Notes under the pieces: generated by a model
What the model saw: only the letters and a program-made list of their open reading frames with translations
What the model was told of the DNA's origin: nothing
The model's database searches: none
In this document: positions 53,074 through 62,383 of the stretch, one piece after another
Layout: each line of letters opens with the position of its first letter
Position numbering within the stretch: position 1 is the first letter of the stretch
Program-made: the position numbers and the translations under genes
From: DP-19 sp036496285
GTDB taxonomy: Bacteria; Desulfobacterota; Binatia; UTPRO1
Assembly (NCBI GenBank): GCA_036496285.1
Contig: DASXLI010000053.1
Coordinates: 52,974-116,973, forward strand
Length of the DNA stretch: 64,000 bases
Reading direction: 5' to 3'

Positions 53074-54234
53074 CTAGTGGCCTTCGCTGCGTTCGGTTCC
53101 GGACGACGGTGCCGGCGCCGGCGCGGCGGTCAGCTCGAGCTGTGCCATGCGGGCACCGAGCGTCCCAAGATCCTCGCGCACGCCGCTGTGGCGCTCGCCG
53201 AGGTCGCCGACACGCAGCTCGAGCTGCCGGACGACCTGCTGGGTCTCGGCGCCGCGGGTCTCCATCTGCTCGATTTCGCTGCGTCCCCGCGCGTGCTCGA
53301 CGCTGAACGCCGCGAACCGGTCGGCAGCGCTGCGCGCGAGCGTCGTTGCCTCCGTCGCCTGATCGGCGGCGGCGCGCGCGAGGCGCGTCGCGGCCTCGAT
53401 CTCGGCCGCGAGGTCGCCGAGGCGCTTCTTCACGTCCTCGTGATCGGCGAGGTGCGCGCTGTGCTCCTTCAGGAGATCGCCGAAGCGCATCTCCATGCGC
53501 AGGATGCGGTCCTGCAGCTTGCCGAGCTCGAGGCTCCGGGCGACGTGATCCTTGGCGAGGGTGTCGAGCTCGCGGCGGAGATCGGTGAGGTCGCCGCGCA
53601 GATCGTCGGTCGCGGTGAGGCGCATGTCGACCTCACGCACGCGCTCGCCGAGCTCGACGCGGGTCTCGCGTAGCTGGCTCTCGAGGTCGGTCACGCGGCC
53701 GGTCAGCATGGCGCGGTCTTCCAACAGGGTGCCGATGCGCGCCTCGAGGTGTGCGACGCGCTCGTCGAGGGCGCCGGTCTCGTTCTGCGAGGCGACGTGG
53801 GCGCGGCTCAGGAGCGGCTGCAGGCGTTGCACGGCCTGGCGCTCGAGCTCGCCGAGGATACGCTCGGCGCGGGCCTCGAGATCACGTCCGGTGGCGCCGG
53901 CGCGCCGCTGCACCTCGGTCCGGAGACTATTGATCTGGCCTAGGACCGACTCGAGCCCGGGATCGCCCTCGCCGAGCAGGCTCTTGCCGAGCTCGGGAAA
54001 CCAGTGCAGAAGCTGGCCGCCGCGCGACTGCAGGCGGCGGAAGGCCTTGCCCGCGGCAGCGCTGGCGGCGCTGGCAGCGTTCGCGCGCTCCGTCGTGTCG
54101 GCCATCGCGTCGCGGAAGGCCGCGCGTGCGGCAGCGGCATCGCGGAACGCCGCGCGCGCCGCGGCTTCTTCGTGCTCGGCGCGCGTCTTGCCGCCGCGAT
54201 TCTGAGGGCGTCCGTTGCCCACACGCTCACTCAT
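53074..54234 (-). CDS. Coiled-coil protein of unknown function
   Basis: A 386-residue, soluble, strongly charged protein. After an Ala-rich N-terminus there is a helix with LLHWFPELGKSLLG, then about 250 residues of heptad-like coiled coil (for example ALDERVAHLEARIGTLL, RVTDLESQLRETRVELGERV, KLQDRILRMEMRFGDLLKEH), ending in a Pro/Ala tail. It could be a structural or scaffold protein; I do not recognise a family. ATG 54234 has GGGAGG 6 bases upstream; the frame continues far upstream only as an antisense shadow of the MotA-like gene. Confidence 0.8.
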   Translation of the reverse strand: MSERVGNGRPQNRGGKTRAEHEEAAARAAFRDAAAARAAFRDAMADTTERANAASAASAAAGKAFRRLQSRGGQLLHWFPELGKSLLGEGDPGLESVLGQINSLRTEVQRRAGATGRDLEARAERILGELERQAVQRLQPLLSRAHVASQNETGALDERVAHLEARIGTLLEDRAMLTGRVTDLESQLRETRVELGERVREVDMRLTATDDLRGDLTDLRRELDTLAKDHVARSLELGKLQDRILRMEMRFGDLLKEHSAHLADHEDVKKRLGDLAAEIEAATRLARAAADQATEATTLARSAADRFAAFSVEHARGRSEIEQMETRGAETQQVVRQLELRVGDLGERHSGVREDLGTLGARMAQLELTAAPAPAPSSGTERSEGH

Positions 54235-54332
54235 GGTCCACCTCCCGTCGCCCGTGCATCGCGTACCATAGTGCTGCCCCGGGAGGATGTCCACGGCAAA
54301 CGCCGTGTTTCCGCGCATGACAGGGCCGCGCT

Positions 54333-54722
54333 TCAGTGCTCCTTCAGCTCGACCATGTAGCCGTCGGGATCCTGCGCGTAGATGGAGAATCCCTCGCCGC
54401 GTGCGCCGCCGCGCACCACCGGCTCGTCGTGCAGGAAGGGCACGCCGTGCTCGCGCAGCGTCGCGACGACCGGCGCGAGCGCGCCGTCCACGGTGACGCA
54501 GAAGTGGAGGAAGCCGCCCATCGCCGCGGGATCGTAGGTCGGGTCGGGAACGAGATCGAGGAGCTGGTCGCCGACGCGCAACGATACGAACGGGCGGACC
54601 CCCTGCCTGTACTCGGCCTCGTTCTCCGCCGTGAGGCCGAGCAGGTCGCGGTAGAAGCGCAACGACGCATCGAGGTCGCGCACGCGCAGCACGAAGTGGT
54701 CGAGGCTCCGGATCCGGATCAT
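54333..54722 (-). CDS. VOC-family protein (glyoxalase/dioxygenase superfamily)
   Basis: A 129-residue VOC domain: SLDHFVLRVRDLDASLRFYRDLLGL is the classic start with a metal-binding His, GFLHFCVTVDGALAPVVATL supplies the second His, and FSIYAQDPDGYMVELKEH ends with the usual Glu ligand. A glyoxalase I-like or extradiol dioxygenase-like enzyme is possible. ATG 54722 fits the family start. Divergent from the MotA-like gene. Confidence 0.88.
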   Translation of the reverse strand: MIRIRSLDHFVLRVRDLDASLRFYRDLLGLTAENEAEYRQGVRPFVSLRVGDQLLDLVPDPTYDPAAMGGFLHFCVTVDGALAPVVATLREHGVPFLHDEPVVRGGARGEGFSIYAQDPDGYMVELKEH

Positions 54723-54900
54723 GGCAGGATGATGCGCCGCGCTCGCCGGAGGGGCAAGGCGACGGCAATTCGCCGCTCCGCGGGCGGCAATTTCCGCCGC
54801 CCGGCGCGGCGGCGGCGGCCAAAATTTCCCGACGCGGCGGCCGGATGACACGGTACGACGCGGGTTTGCGCTGGCACCGAAGGTGCATCGACGCCCGTCC
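54723..54900. promoter_or_regulatory. Divergent intergenic region with GC arms around AT cores
   Basis: The 178 bases separate the VOC and MotA-like genes. GGGCGGC (54782-54788) and GCCGCCC (54796-54802) form a hairpin around AATTTCC, and related AT cores occur nearby (GGCAATT at about 54,764 and CAAAATTTCCC at about 54,820). No clear -35/-10 pair is visible. Could hold operators for either gene. Confidence 0.35.
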
Positions 54901-55710
54901 ATGATCCCACTCTGGCGTTCCCTTCGACGATTGGGGGTGGCTGGCCTCGCGTTCTCGCTGCTGAGCGTCCTCGCCGCGCTCGCCGCGGCCGAGGGTCTGC
55001 TCGATCCGACGGCGCTGGTCATCACCCTCGGAGGCTCCCTCGGCGTCCTCTCGGTCACCTATTCGCGGGCGCGGCTCGGCCTCACCTGGAGCCTCCTCGG
55101 CGAAGCGCTCGCCACGGCGCCCGATCACGAAGAGACGATCGCGACCGTGAAGCGGCTCGGACACGTTTACCGGGTCGACGGCATTCCGGCGCTCGAGCGC
55201 GCCGGGGCGCGCGCCGCCGACCCGTTCCTCCGAACGGCGATCGCGCTGACCGTCGACGCCGCGAACGAGGAGGAGCTGCGCGACGAGCTCGTCGGCGAGG
55301 CGCGCCGCGAGGCGACGGAGGGCGAGTCGGCCCGCCAGGTGCTCGCGACGCTCGGAAGGCTCTTCCCCGCGTTCGGCTTGATCGGCACGCTTCTCGGCCT
55401 CGTGAATCTCATGCGCCATCTCAGCGGCGCCGACCTCTCGGCGATCGGCCCGGGCCTCGGCATGGCCGTCCTCACGACCCTTTACGGCGCCGTGCTGTCG
55501 AACGTCGTCGTGCTGCCGTTGAACGCCAAGCTCCAGGGCCATCTCGCGCGCCGCACCCTCATGATGCAGATGGTGATCGAGGGCGCGCTGCTGGTGCACC
55601 GCCGCGAGTACCCGACCCGCATCGAGCGCGCGCTGCGCGCGTATCTCGGCGTCCGTCGCCCGACCGCTCTCTCCGATGACGAACCGACCCTCCTCGAACG
55701 CGCGGCCTGA
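54901..55710 (+). CDS. MotA/TolQ/ExbB-type proton channel protein (MotA-like)
   Basis: A 269-residue membrane protein with four helices: LAFSLLSVLAALAAAEGLL and ALVITLGGSLGVLSVTYS at the N-terminus, a cytosolic domain with charged residues, then FPAFGLIGTLLGLVNLM and LGMAVLTTLYGAVLSNVVVLPL, the MotA signature. With the overlapping MotB-like gene it would form a proton-driven stator for a flagellum or another surface motor. ATG 54901 is preferred; a GTG at 54883 is in frame. Confidence 0.87.
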   Translation: MIPLWRSLRRLGVAGLAFSLLSVLAALAAAEGLLDPTALVITLGGSLGVLSVTYSRARLGLTWSLLGEALATAPDHEETIATVKRLGHVYRVDGIPALERAGARAADPFLRTAIALTVDAANEEELRDELVGEARREATEGESARQVLATLGRLFPAFGLIGTLLGLVNLMRHLSGADLSAIGPGLGMAVLTTLYGAVLSNVVVLPLNAKLQGHLARRTLMMQMVIEGALLVHRREYPTRIERALRAYLGVRRPTALSDDEPTLLERAA

Positions 55711-56617
55711 CTGGGCCGAGCCGCTCGTCGTGGCGCCTGCCGAGGCCGACGACACGGGCTGGCTCATCACCTTCAGCGACCTCGTCATGCAGCTCTTCGC
55801 CTTCGTGCTGGTCGCCGCGGTGTGCGGCGGCACGGCGCGCCACGTCGTGCGCCAGGCGAAGACGCGCCCACAGGCGAAGCTCGCCGCGGCCGCGCCCGCG
55901 CCCGTAGAGCACACGGTACGCGCCCTGGACGACGCGCCGGAGCAGCGTCCCGACGCGCTGAGCGCATATCAGGCGCCGCCCCGTCCCGATCCGCTCGGCG
56001 CCCTCGAGGCGAACGCGTGGGCGGGCGACGGCAATGCCGGCGCGCCGTGTGACGCGGCCTCGGCGGCGGCATCCGACGCGGCGACCGCGCCCGAGGCGCC
56101 GTCCGGGGACGCCGTTGCGTCCGCTTCCGGCGGCTCGGCGGACGATGCGCCGCCCGCCGCCGCCGGCGTTCGCAATCTCGGCACCTATCTCGACGCCTTC
56201 GTCACCGCGCGCGGCGACGCCGACGACGCGACCGTGGTCGTCGGCGACAGCGACGTCCGCCTCGACTTCGGCGGCCGCCTCGGCTTCCGCCCCGGCGGCA
56301 CCGATCTCCTGCCCGCGGGCCGCGCCCTCCTCCACGAGCTGCAGCGCATCGCGAGCGGCATCCCGAACCTCACGATCGAGATCTCGGGCTACACCGACGA
56401 CGTCCCGATCCACACCCGCGAGTTCCCGTCCAACCTCGAGCTGTCGCTCGCCCGCGCCGCGCGCGTCGCGCGCGAGATCGAGCGCGGCGATCCGGGCCTC
56501 GCGGTGCGGACGGTCGCCCTTGGCTTCGCCGAGCACCACGCGATCGCGCCGAACGACGGCCCCGAGAACCGCGCCCGCAACCGCCGGGTCGAGGTGCGGC
56601 TCGTCGCGCGCGACTAA
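55676..56617 (+). CDS. MotB-like stator protein with OmpA peptidoglycan-binding domain
   Basis: A 313-residue protein. Near the N-terminus is the single membrane helix WLITFSDLVMQLFAFVLVAA, whose Asp (FSDL) matches the essential proton-carrying Asp of MotB. A long Ala/Pro-rich periplasmic linker follows, then an OmpA-like domain (LDFGGRLGFRPGGTDLLPAG, EISGYTDDVPIH, SNLELSLARAARVAREI) that anchors to peptidoglycan. It overlaps the MotA-like gene by 35 bases, so expression is coupled. No flagellar gene is in the window. Confidence 0.87.
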   Translation: MTNRPSSNARPDWAEPLVVAPAEADDTGWLITFSDLVMQLFAFVLVAAVCGGTARHVVRQAKTRPQAKLAAAAPAPVEHTVRALDDAPEQRPDALSAYQAPPRPDPLGALEANAWAGDGNAGAPCDAASAAASDAATAPEAPSGDAVASASGGSADDAPPAAAGVRNLGTYLDAFVTARGDADDATVVVGDSDVRLDFGGRLGFRPGGTDLLPAGRALLHELQRIASGIPNLTIEISGYTDDVPIHTREFPSNLELSLARAARVAREIERGDPGLAVRTVALGFAEHHAIAPNDGPENRARNRRVEVRLVARD

Positions 56618-57354
56618 TCGATCGCGTACACGACGCGGACGCGGGCCTCGGTCGTGACATCGCCCGGGTCGATCGGCGTCGCCGCCGTTGCCGCCTCGGC
56701 GCGCATCATCGCCCCGGAGAACTGCCTCGGCATCGGCCGCTCCACGGAATCGGTCGACGCCTCGAGCACGCCGTGCAGCGTGACCTTCAGCGCGTCGGCG
56801 ATGGCTGCGGCCTGCGACGCCGCGTCGATGCCCGCCGAGCGGAGCGCGGCCGCCTGCAGCGGCATGGGGTCGGCGACCGTGAAGGCCAGGCTGTCCACGC
56901 GTGACGCGCCGGCCGCGATCGCGGCGTCGATCAAGGTGCCGACCGAGTCGAGCTTGCTCGTGCGAACGGCGAGCTGGTTCACGGCCGTGTAGCTGACGAT
57001 CTCGGGGCCGCGCGGCTTCGGGTTCTGCGGATCGGGGCGCTCGGTGCGGTAGATCGGGTTGAGTTGGTAGCCGCTCGTCTCGACGCGCCCGTCCGCCCCG
57101 ACCAGCTTCCGCAGCGCGTCGACGACCTGCGTCGCCGCCTTCGCCGCCTGCTGGCTCGCGGCCTGTGCCGTCGGCGCATTCTGCTCGATCGCGATACGCA
57201 GGTCCACGGTGTCGGGCCGGCCGCGCTCGCGGCCGACTCCGACGACGGTGATCGTGTGGCGCAACCGATCCGGCGTGGGGTCCTGTGCGTGCGCCCGCGC
57301 GCCGAGCGCGAGCGCGCCGAGGCAGAGCGCGGCGACGAGTCGGGTCGGTGTCAT
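56614..57354 (-). CDS. SIMPL-domain (DUF541) exported protein
   Basis: A 246-residue protein with a signal peptide (RLVAALCLGALALGARAHA) and the SIMPL/DUF541 domain: ITVVGVGRERGRPDTVDLRIAIE, GYQLNPIYRTE, VSYTAVNQLAVRTSKLDSVGTLIDAAIAAGA and SLAFTVADP. Family proteins are periplasmic or outer-membrane associated with no settled function, some linked to stress. Convergent with the MotB-like gene (4-base overlap of the ends). Confidence 0.88.
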   Translation of the reverse strand: MTPTRLVAALCLGALALGARAHAQDPTPDRLRHTITVVGVGRERGRPDTVDLRIAIEQNAPTAQAASQQAAKAATQVVDALRKLVGADGRVETSGYQLNPIYRTERPDPQNPKPRGPEIVSYTAVNQLAVRTSKLDSVGTLIDAAIAAGASRVDSLAFTVADPMPLQAAALRSAGIDAASQAAAIADALKVTLHGVLEASTDSVERPMPRQFSGAMMRAEAATAATPIDPGDVTTEARVRVVYAID

Positions 57355-57374
57355 GGCGCGATCCTACCCCACCC

Positions 57375-57971
57375 TCACGTGCCGCGGAACTCGGCGGCGA
57401 CGAGATACAGCTCCGACGAGCCCTTGCGCGTCGCCTCCAGCCCGACGAGGCGGACGCGGCCGAACGTCGTCCGGAGGGCGGCGCGCGCCGCCTCCATCTC
57501 CGCGCCGCCGAACGTCTTGGTGACGAGCGTGCCGCCCTGCCGCAGGGTCGCGACGGCGAAGGCGTGTGCCGTCTCGAGCAGCTCGGCGGCGCGCGCGGCA
57601 TCGCGCGGCGCGATCCCGGTGAGCTTCGGCGCCATGTCGGAGAGGACGACGTCGGCGGGACGGCCGAGCAGCTCGCGCACCCGCGCGGGCAGCGCCGGGT
57701 CGGCCGTGTCGGCCTCGAGCACGGCGACGCGTGCGTCGGGCAGCGGATCGAGCGGCGTGACGTCGATGCCGACGACGCGGCCGCGTGCGCCGACGAGGTC
57801 GGCCGCTACTTGCAGCCAGCCGCCCGGCCACGCGCCCAGATCGACGACCGCGTCGCCGCTCCGGATCAGGCGCAGCCGGCGCTGCAGCTCGGAGAGCTTG
57901 TACGCGGCGCGCGAGCGCAAGCCCTCGCTCTTGGCGCGATTGTAGAAGGCGTCTTTCCGTTCGTACGCCAT
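57375..57971 (-). CDS. rlmE: 23S rRNA (uridine(2552)-2'-O)-methyltransferase RlmE (FtsJ)
   Basis: SAM-dependent 2'-O-methyltransferase of 198 residues acting on U2552 in the ribosomal A loop. The K-D-K-E catalytic tetrad is K25 (RAAYKL), D112 (LSDMAPK), K152 (VTKTFGG) and E187 (GSSELYLVA). SAM site: VVDLGAWPGGWLQVA. The ATG at 57971 gives the family start AYERKDAFYNRAKSEGLRSR. It is followed 20 bases later by the SIMPL gene on the same strand. Confidence 0.95.
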   Translation of the reverse strand: MAYERKDAFYNRAKSEGLRSRAAYKLSELQRRLRLIRSGDAVVDLGAWPGGWLQVAADLVGARGRVVGIDVTPLDPLPDARVAVLEADTADPALPARVRELLGRPADVVLSDMAPKLTGIAPRDAARAAELLETAHAFAVATLRQGGTLVTKTFGGAEMEAARAALRTTFGRVRLVGLEATRKGSSELYLVAAEFRGT

Positions 57972-58096
57972 GCTTGTCGCCGCGAGCGTAGCAGACGGCC
58001 ACCGCGCCGTCGCGCGGCGGCGCACGCGGCGGCGCGGCGAGAAATTTTCTTCCCTTCGGCGGCGCGAGGGAGTATAGAAGCCGACCGCGATCGGGG

Positions 58097-60274
58097 GTGG
58101 CGGCGGAGATGGAGCTGAACGATCGGCAGCGCGAGGCCGTCGGGCACGGCGATGGTCCCCTTCTGGTGCTCGCCGGCGCCGGCAGCGGCAAGACGCGCGT
58201 CATCACCGCGCGCATCGCGCGCCTGGTCGAGCGCGGCGTCTCGCCGGACGCCATCCTCGCGCTCACCTTCACCAACAAGGCGGCGGCCGAGATGCGGGCG
58301 CGGGTCGAGCGCGCCCTCGACGCCGTCGGCGCCGACGTCTGGCTCAGCACGTTCCACAGCGCCGCCGCGACCGTCCTGCGCCGCCACGCCGCCCAGCTCG
58401 GCTACGCGCCGAGCTTCACCATCTACGACGACCAGGACCGCCAGAAGATGATCCGCCAGTGCATGGCCGAGGAGAACGTCGGCGAGCAGGTGCTGTCGGT
58501 CGCGTCGGTCGCCTGGTCGATCGACCAGGCGAAGAACGACGCGCTCTCGCCCGACCAGCTCGCGGCGAAGCCGCTCACGCCCTTCGCTGACGTCGTCGCG
58601 CGGCTCTACCGCCGCTACCAGCGCACGCTCGAGCGGCAGAACGCCGTCGACTTCGGCGACCTGATCCTGCTCGTCGTGCGCCTCTTCCGCGAGCAGCCGG
58701 GCATCTGCGCGCGCTATCAGTCGCGCGCGCGGCATCTTCTCGTCGACGAGTACCAGGACACGAACCACGCGCAGTATCTGCTGCTCCGCCAGCTCGCCGC
58801 GGGTGAGGCGCCGAACGTCTGCGTCGTCGGCGACGACGACCAGTCGATCTACGGCTGGCGTGGCGCGCAGGTGCGGAACATCCTCGACTTCGAGCGCGAC
58901 TTCCCGTCGGCGCACGTCGTCCGCCTGGAGCAGAACTATCGCTCGACGAAGACGATCCTCGCCGCCGCCGGCGCGGTCATCGCCAACAACCACGGCCGCA
59001 AGGGAAAGACGCTCTGGACCGCCAACCCGGCCGGCGAGTCCGTCGTGACCGCCACCGCCGAGGACGACCTCGCGGAGGCGCGCCTCGTGATCGGCGAGGT
59101 GCGTCAGCTGAAGGCGTCGGGCCGCGCGCTCGGCGACGTCGTCGTCTTCTACCGCACGAACGCGCAGTCGCGGGCGCTGGAAGAGGCCGCCATGCGCGCG
59201 GCGATGCCGTACACGATCGTCGGCGGCATCCGGTTCTACGAGCGCAAGGAGATCAAGGACCTGCTCGCGTACCTGCGCGTGCTCGCCAATCCGGCCGACG
59301 ACGGGAGCTTCGAGCGCATCGTGAATTGTCCGCCGCGCGGCATCGGCGACCAGACGCTCGGCGCGCTGCGCGCCACCGCCCGCGGCGCCGGCGTCTCGAT
59401 GGCGGACGCGCTCGCCCGCCGCTTCCCGGTCGCCGGCGTCTCCGGCGCAGCCGCCGGCCGCCTGCGCGAGTTCGGCGCCCTGCTCGGCCGCATCGGCGAG
59501 GCCCTCGACCGCGACGGCCTCGGCACCGTGCTCGAGACCGTGCTCGCCGAGACGTCGTATCGCGATCGCCTCGAGGCCGGCGGCGACCGCGCCTCGCGCC
59601 TGGAGGACATCGAGGAGCTCCTCGGTGTCGCCCGCGATTTCGACCTGCGCGCCCCCGAGAGCGAGTCGACGCGCGAGCGCCTCGGCCGCTTCCTCGAGGA
59701 GGCCGCCCTCGTCTCCGACTGGGACCGCCAGGACAAGAGCCGCGACCGCCTGACCCTCATGACCCTGCACACCTCGAAGGGCCTCGAGTTCCCGATCGTC
59801 TTCATCGTCGGCCTGGAGGAGGGCATCTTCCCGCACCAGCGCGCCCTCGACGACCCCGACGAGCTCGAGGAGGAGCGGCGGCTCTGCTACGTCGGCATGA
59901 CCCGCGCGCGCGAGCGCCTGTATCTCCTGCGCGCCGAGCGGCGGCTGCGTTTCGGGACGATCAGCGAGCGGCCGGCGTCGCGCTTCCTCGACGAGATTCC
60001 CGAGGCGATGACGCGCTCACTCCTGCCGGTGTTCCGCCCGCCGAAGCGCGCCCCGAGCGGCCCAGTAGTCGACTACAGCTACAGTCAGGAGATCGTCGAC
60101 GACGGCGAGAACCTCGCCGCCGGCACCCGCGTCCGCCACCCAACCTTTGGCATGGGCATCGTCAGACGCACCGAAGGCCGCGGCGAAGCCGAGAAGCTGT
60201 CGGTACACTTCGCCCGCGCGGGGATGAAAAAACTCATCCGCCGCTACGCGAACCTCGAGATCGTCGCCGACTGA
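58097..60274 (+). CDS. pcrA: UvrD/PcrA-type superfamily 1 DNA helicase
   Basis: A 725-residue 3'-5' helicase for repair and replication-conflict resolution. Motif Q/I: LNDRQREAV and GAGSGKT (27-33); Ia LTFTNKAAAEMRAR; II LLVDEYQDTN (about 215); III VVGDDDQSIYGWRGA; IV EQNYRST; V LMTLHTSKGLEFP; VI YVGMTRAREKL-like YVGMTRARERL. A C-terminal Tudor-like segment (RVRHPTFGMGIVRR) as in PcrA, which binds RNA polymerase, is present. Start is a GTG at 58097, with an ATG at 58109 as alternative. UvrD and PcrA cannot be told apart by sequence alone. Confidence 0.93.
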   Translation: MAAEMELNDRQREAVGHGDGPLLVLAGAGSGKTRVITARIARLVERGVSPDAILALTFTNKAAAEMRARVERALDAVGADVWLSTFHSAAATVLRRHAAQLGYAPSFTIYDDQDRQKMIRQCMAEENVGEQVLSVASVAWSIDQAKNDALSPDQLAAKPLTPFADVVARLYRRYQRTLERQNAVDFGDLILLVVRLFREQPGICARYQSRARHLLVDEYQDTNHAQYLLLRQLAAGEAPNVCVVGDDDQSIYGWRGAQVRNILDFERDFPSAHVVRLEQNYRSTKTILAAAGAVIANNHGRKGKTLWTANPAGESVVTATAEDDLAEARLVIGEVRQLKASGRALGDVVVFYRTNAQSRALEEAAMRAAMPYTIVGGIRFYERKEIKDLLAYLRVLANPADDGSFERIVNCPPRGIGDQTLGALRATARGAGVSMADALARRFPVAGVSGAAAGRLREFGALLGRIGEALDRDGLGTVLETVLAETSYRDRLEAGGDRASRLEDIEELLGVARDFDLRAPESESTRERLGRFLEEAALVSDWDRQDKSRDRLTLMTLHTSKGLEFPIVFIVGLEEGIFPHQRALDDPDELEEERRLCYVGMTRARERLYLLRAERRLRFGTISERPASRFLDEIPEAMTRSLLPVFRPPKRAPSGPVVDYSYSQEIVDDGENLAAGTRVRHPTFGMGIVRRTEGRGEAEKLSVHFARAGMKKLIRRYANLEIVAD

Positions 60275-60284
60275 GCGAATCCCG

Positions 60285-60716
60285 CTACGGGTGAGGGATG
60301 TCGCGCGCGCCCGAGACGCCGAACGGCTGATCGCCGTAGTAGGCGTGCGAGTCGTGGCCGAAGATCGGCTCGAGATCCGGCTGCGCGACGACCTCGTGGA
60401 ACGGGCGCGTCACCAGCCACTCGAGCGTGAAGCCCACGGGGTGGATCACGTAGGCGAGGAGACGCAGCGGGTTCGCCTGGGAGTCGTCGTAGTCGTCGGC
60501 GCCGGTCTGCCAGTAGATCTCGCGGTCGACGTTCGCGGTCGTGATCGCGGGAGCGACCGGCGGACAGGGCTCCGGAGCAGGGCATGGCTGCGCCACGCGC
60601 GCATCGTGCTCCGCGCGCTCGGCATCCGTCCAATGCTCGTAGTGCCCTGCTGACGCCACGCGCGCCGCGAGCACGCACGAGGCAACCGCCGCTACCACCA
60701 CCATCAGCTTACGCAT
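60285..60716 (-). CDS. Exported hypothetical protein
   Basis: A 143-residue protein with a signal peptide (KLMVVVAAVASCVLAARVASA), then an acidic segment with PCPAPEPCPPVAP and a C-terminal part including YVIHPVGFTLEWLVTRPFHEVV and YYGDQPFGVSGA. I do not recognise a family, though short secreted proteins with this pattern occur in related high-GC genomes. ATG 60716 has GGGAG 6 bases upstream. It is convergent with the helicase. Confidence 0.75.
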   Translation of the reverse strand: MRKLMVVVAAVASCVLAARVASAGHYEHWTDAERAEHDARVAQPCPAPEPCPPVAPAITTANVDREIYWQTGADDYDDSQANPLRLLAYVIHPVGFTLEWLVTRPFHEVVAQPDLEPIFGHDSHAYYGDQPFGVSGARDIPHP

Positions 60717-60832
60717 GCGCAACTCCCTCTCCCGCGCCGAAGCGCGACTTGCCAAAAGGGTAGCAACTTCGTGTTCCACCAACAAGAGCGCAAGTTTGCC
60801 CAGGACCGGGCGCATCGCTACCCTCAAGGGCG

Positions 60833-62293
60833 GTGTCGTACGGCGAGGTCACACGGCAACTCGGTGACCGCCGGCTGGTCGTCGTGTCCAATAGAGCCCC
60901 CGTCGACGTCCGACGGGGACCGGAACGGCGGCTCGTCCCGACGGTCGGCGGCCTGGTGAGCGCCCTCACCCCGATCTTCAAAGCGGCGGGACGTGGGCTC
61001 TGGATCGCCTGGTCGGGGAGCGCCGGCCGCCTTCCCCAGCCCCGGGTCGAGCTGCCCCCGGAGGACCCCTGCTTCACCCTTCGCCTGGTGCCCCTCTCGG
61101 AGCGCGACGTCAGCGGCTCCTACTACGGCTTCTCCAACAGGGGGCTCTGGCCGCTCTCCCACTACTTCGTCGGGCGCTGCCAGTTCCGCGCGGAGCAGTG
61201 GCAGAGCTACGAGCGGGTGAACCAGATCTTCGCCGCCGCCGTGCTCGAGGAGCTCCGCCCGCACGATCTCGTCTGGGTGCAAGACTTCCAGCTCGCGACC
61301 CTGCCCGCGCGGGTGCGGGGGGCGCGGCCCGACATCCCGATCGGCCTCTTCTGGCACGTGCCGTTCCCGGAGCCGTCGGTCTTCGGCATCCTGCCGTGGC
61401 GCCGGACGCTCCTGGAGGGGATGCTCGGCAGCGACGTCATCGGCTTCCACCTGCAGAGCTATGCGCGGAACTTCCTCGCGTGCGTCGAGCGCTTCACCGA
61501 CGCCCCCGTCGACCACGACCGCGGCACGGTGCAGATGGACGGCCACGAGGTGCGTGTCGTGGCCTGGCCGATCGGCATCGAGGCCGACCTCTACGAGAAT
61601 CTCGCGCGCCGTCCCGAGACCGAGCTCCGCGCCGGCCGCATCCGCCGTCAGCTCGGCTCGGCGAAGATGATCCTCGGCGTCGACCGGCTCGATTACACGA
61701 AAGGCATCCTCGAGCGCCTGCACGGCTTCGAGCGTCTCCTCGAGTACTCGCCGGGCTTCCGCGGCCAGGTCACCCTCTTCCAGATCGCGGTGCCGTCGCG
61801 CGAGCGCGTCGAGGAGTATCGGCGCATGAAGCGCGAGATCGACGAGGCGGTCGGTCGCATCTCGGGCCGCTTTACCACTGGCGGCTGGGTGCCGATCCGC
61901 TACGTGTATCAATCGATGGCGCCCCCTGAGCTGACCGCGCACTACGTCGCCGCGGACCTGGCATTGGTGACGCCGCTGCGCGACGGCATGAACCTCGTCG
62001 CCAAGGAGTACGTGGCGTCTCGCATCCACGACGACGGCACGCTCATCCTGTCGGAGTTCGCCGGCGCGGCGGAGGATCTGCCGGAGGCCGTGCAGGTGAA
62101 CCCCTACAACATGGACGATGTCGCCGAGCAGATTCGCCGTGCCCTCAGCATGCCGCTCGCGGAAACCCGCGAGCGCATGGCCGCGTTGCGGGCCCGGGTG
62201 AAGGCGCACGACATCCGCTGGTGGCTGCGCGGATTCCTCGGCGAGTTCCCCGAGGCGTCCGCGCTGGCGCTGAGCGGCCAGGACATCGCGTAA
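60833..62293 (+). CDS. otsA: Trehalose-6-phosphate synthase (GT20)
   Basis: Glycosyltransferase of 486 residues joining glucose from a nucleotide sugar to glucose-6-phosphate. Features: LVVVSNRAPV at the start, a glycine-rich PTVGGLVSAL, WVQDFQLATLPARVRG, IGLFWHVPFPEPSVF, and the phosphate-site region GVDRLDYTKGILERLHGFERLL, then RDGMNLVAKEYVASR, LILSEFAGAAEDL. No phosphatase (otsB) gene or domain is adjacent. Glucosylglycerol-phosphate synthases are close relatives and cannot be fully excluded. Start is the GTG at 60833. Confidence 0.93.
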   Translation: MSYGEVTRQLGDRRLVVVSNRAPVDVRRGPERRLVPTVGGLVSALTPIFKAAGRGLWIAWSGSAGRLPQPRVELPPEDPCFTLRLVPLSERDVSGSYYGFSNRGLWPLSHYFVGRCQFRAEQWQSYERVNQIFAAAVLEELRPHDLVWVQDFQLATLPARVRGARPDIPIGLFWHVPFPEPSVFGILPWRRTLLEGMLGSDVIGFHLQSYARNFLACVERFTDAPVDHDRGTVQMDGHEVRVVAWPIGIEADLYENLARRPETELRAGRIRRQLGSAKMILGVDRLDYTKGILERLHGFERLLEYSPGFRGQVTLFQIAVPSRERVEEYRRMKREIDEAVGRISGRFTTGGWVPIRYVYQSMAPPELTAHYVAADLALVTPLRDGMNLVAKEYVASRIHDDGTLILSEFAGAAEDLPEAVQVNPYNMDDVAEQIRRALSMPLAETRERMAALRARVKAHDIRWWLRGFLGEFPEASALALSGQDIA

Positions 62294-62383
62294 GGGCAAT
62301 CCGGCGGCCTGGCGCGTCTCGTAGACAAGCCGGGACCCGATCCCTACAATCGCGCCTTTATCACCGGGTTCAGGGGGTTACGA

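Noticed and set aside
54235..55914. Upstream extension of the coiled-coil protein frame to 946 codons
   Set aside because: It runs antisense through a VOC gene frame and the MotA-like gene. The ATG at 54234 has its own GGGAGG ribosome site.
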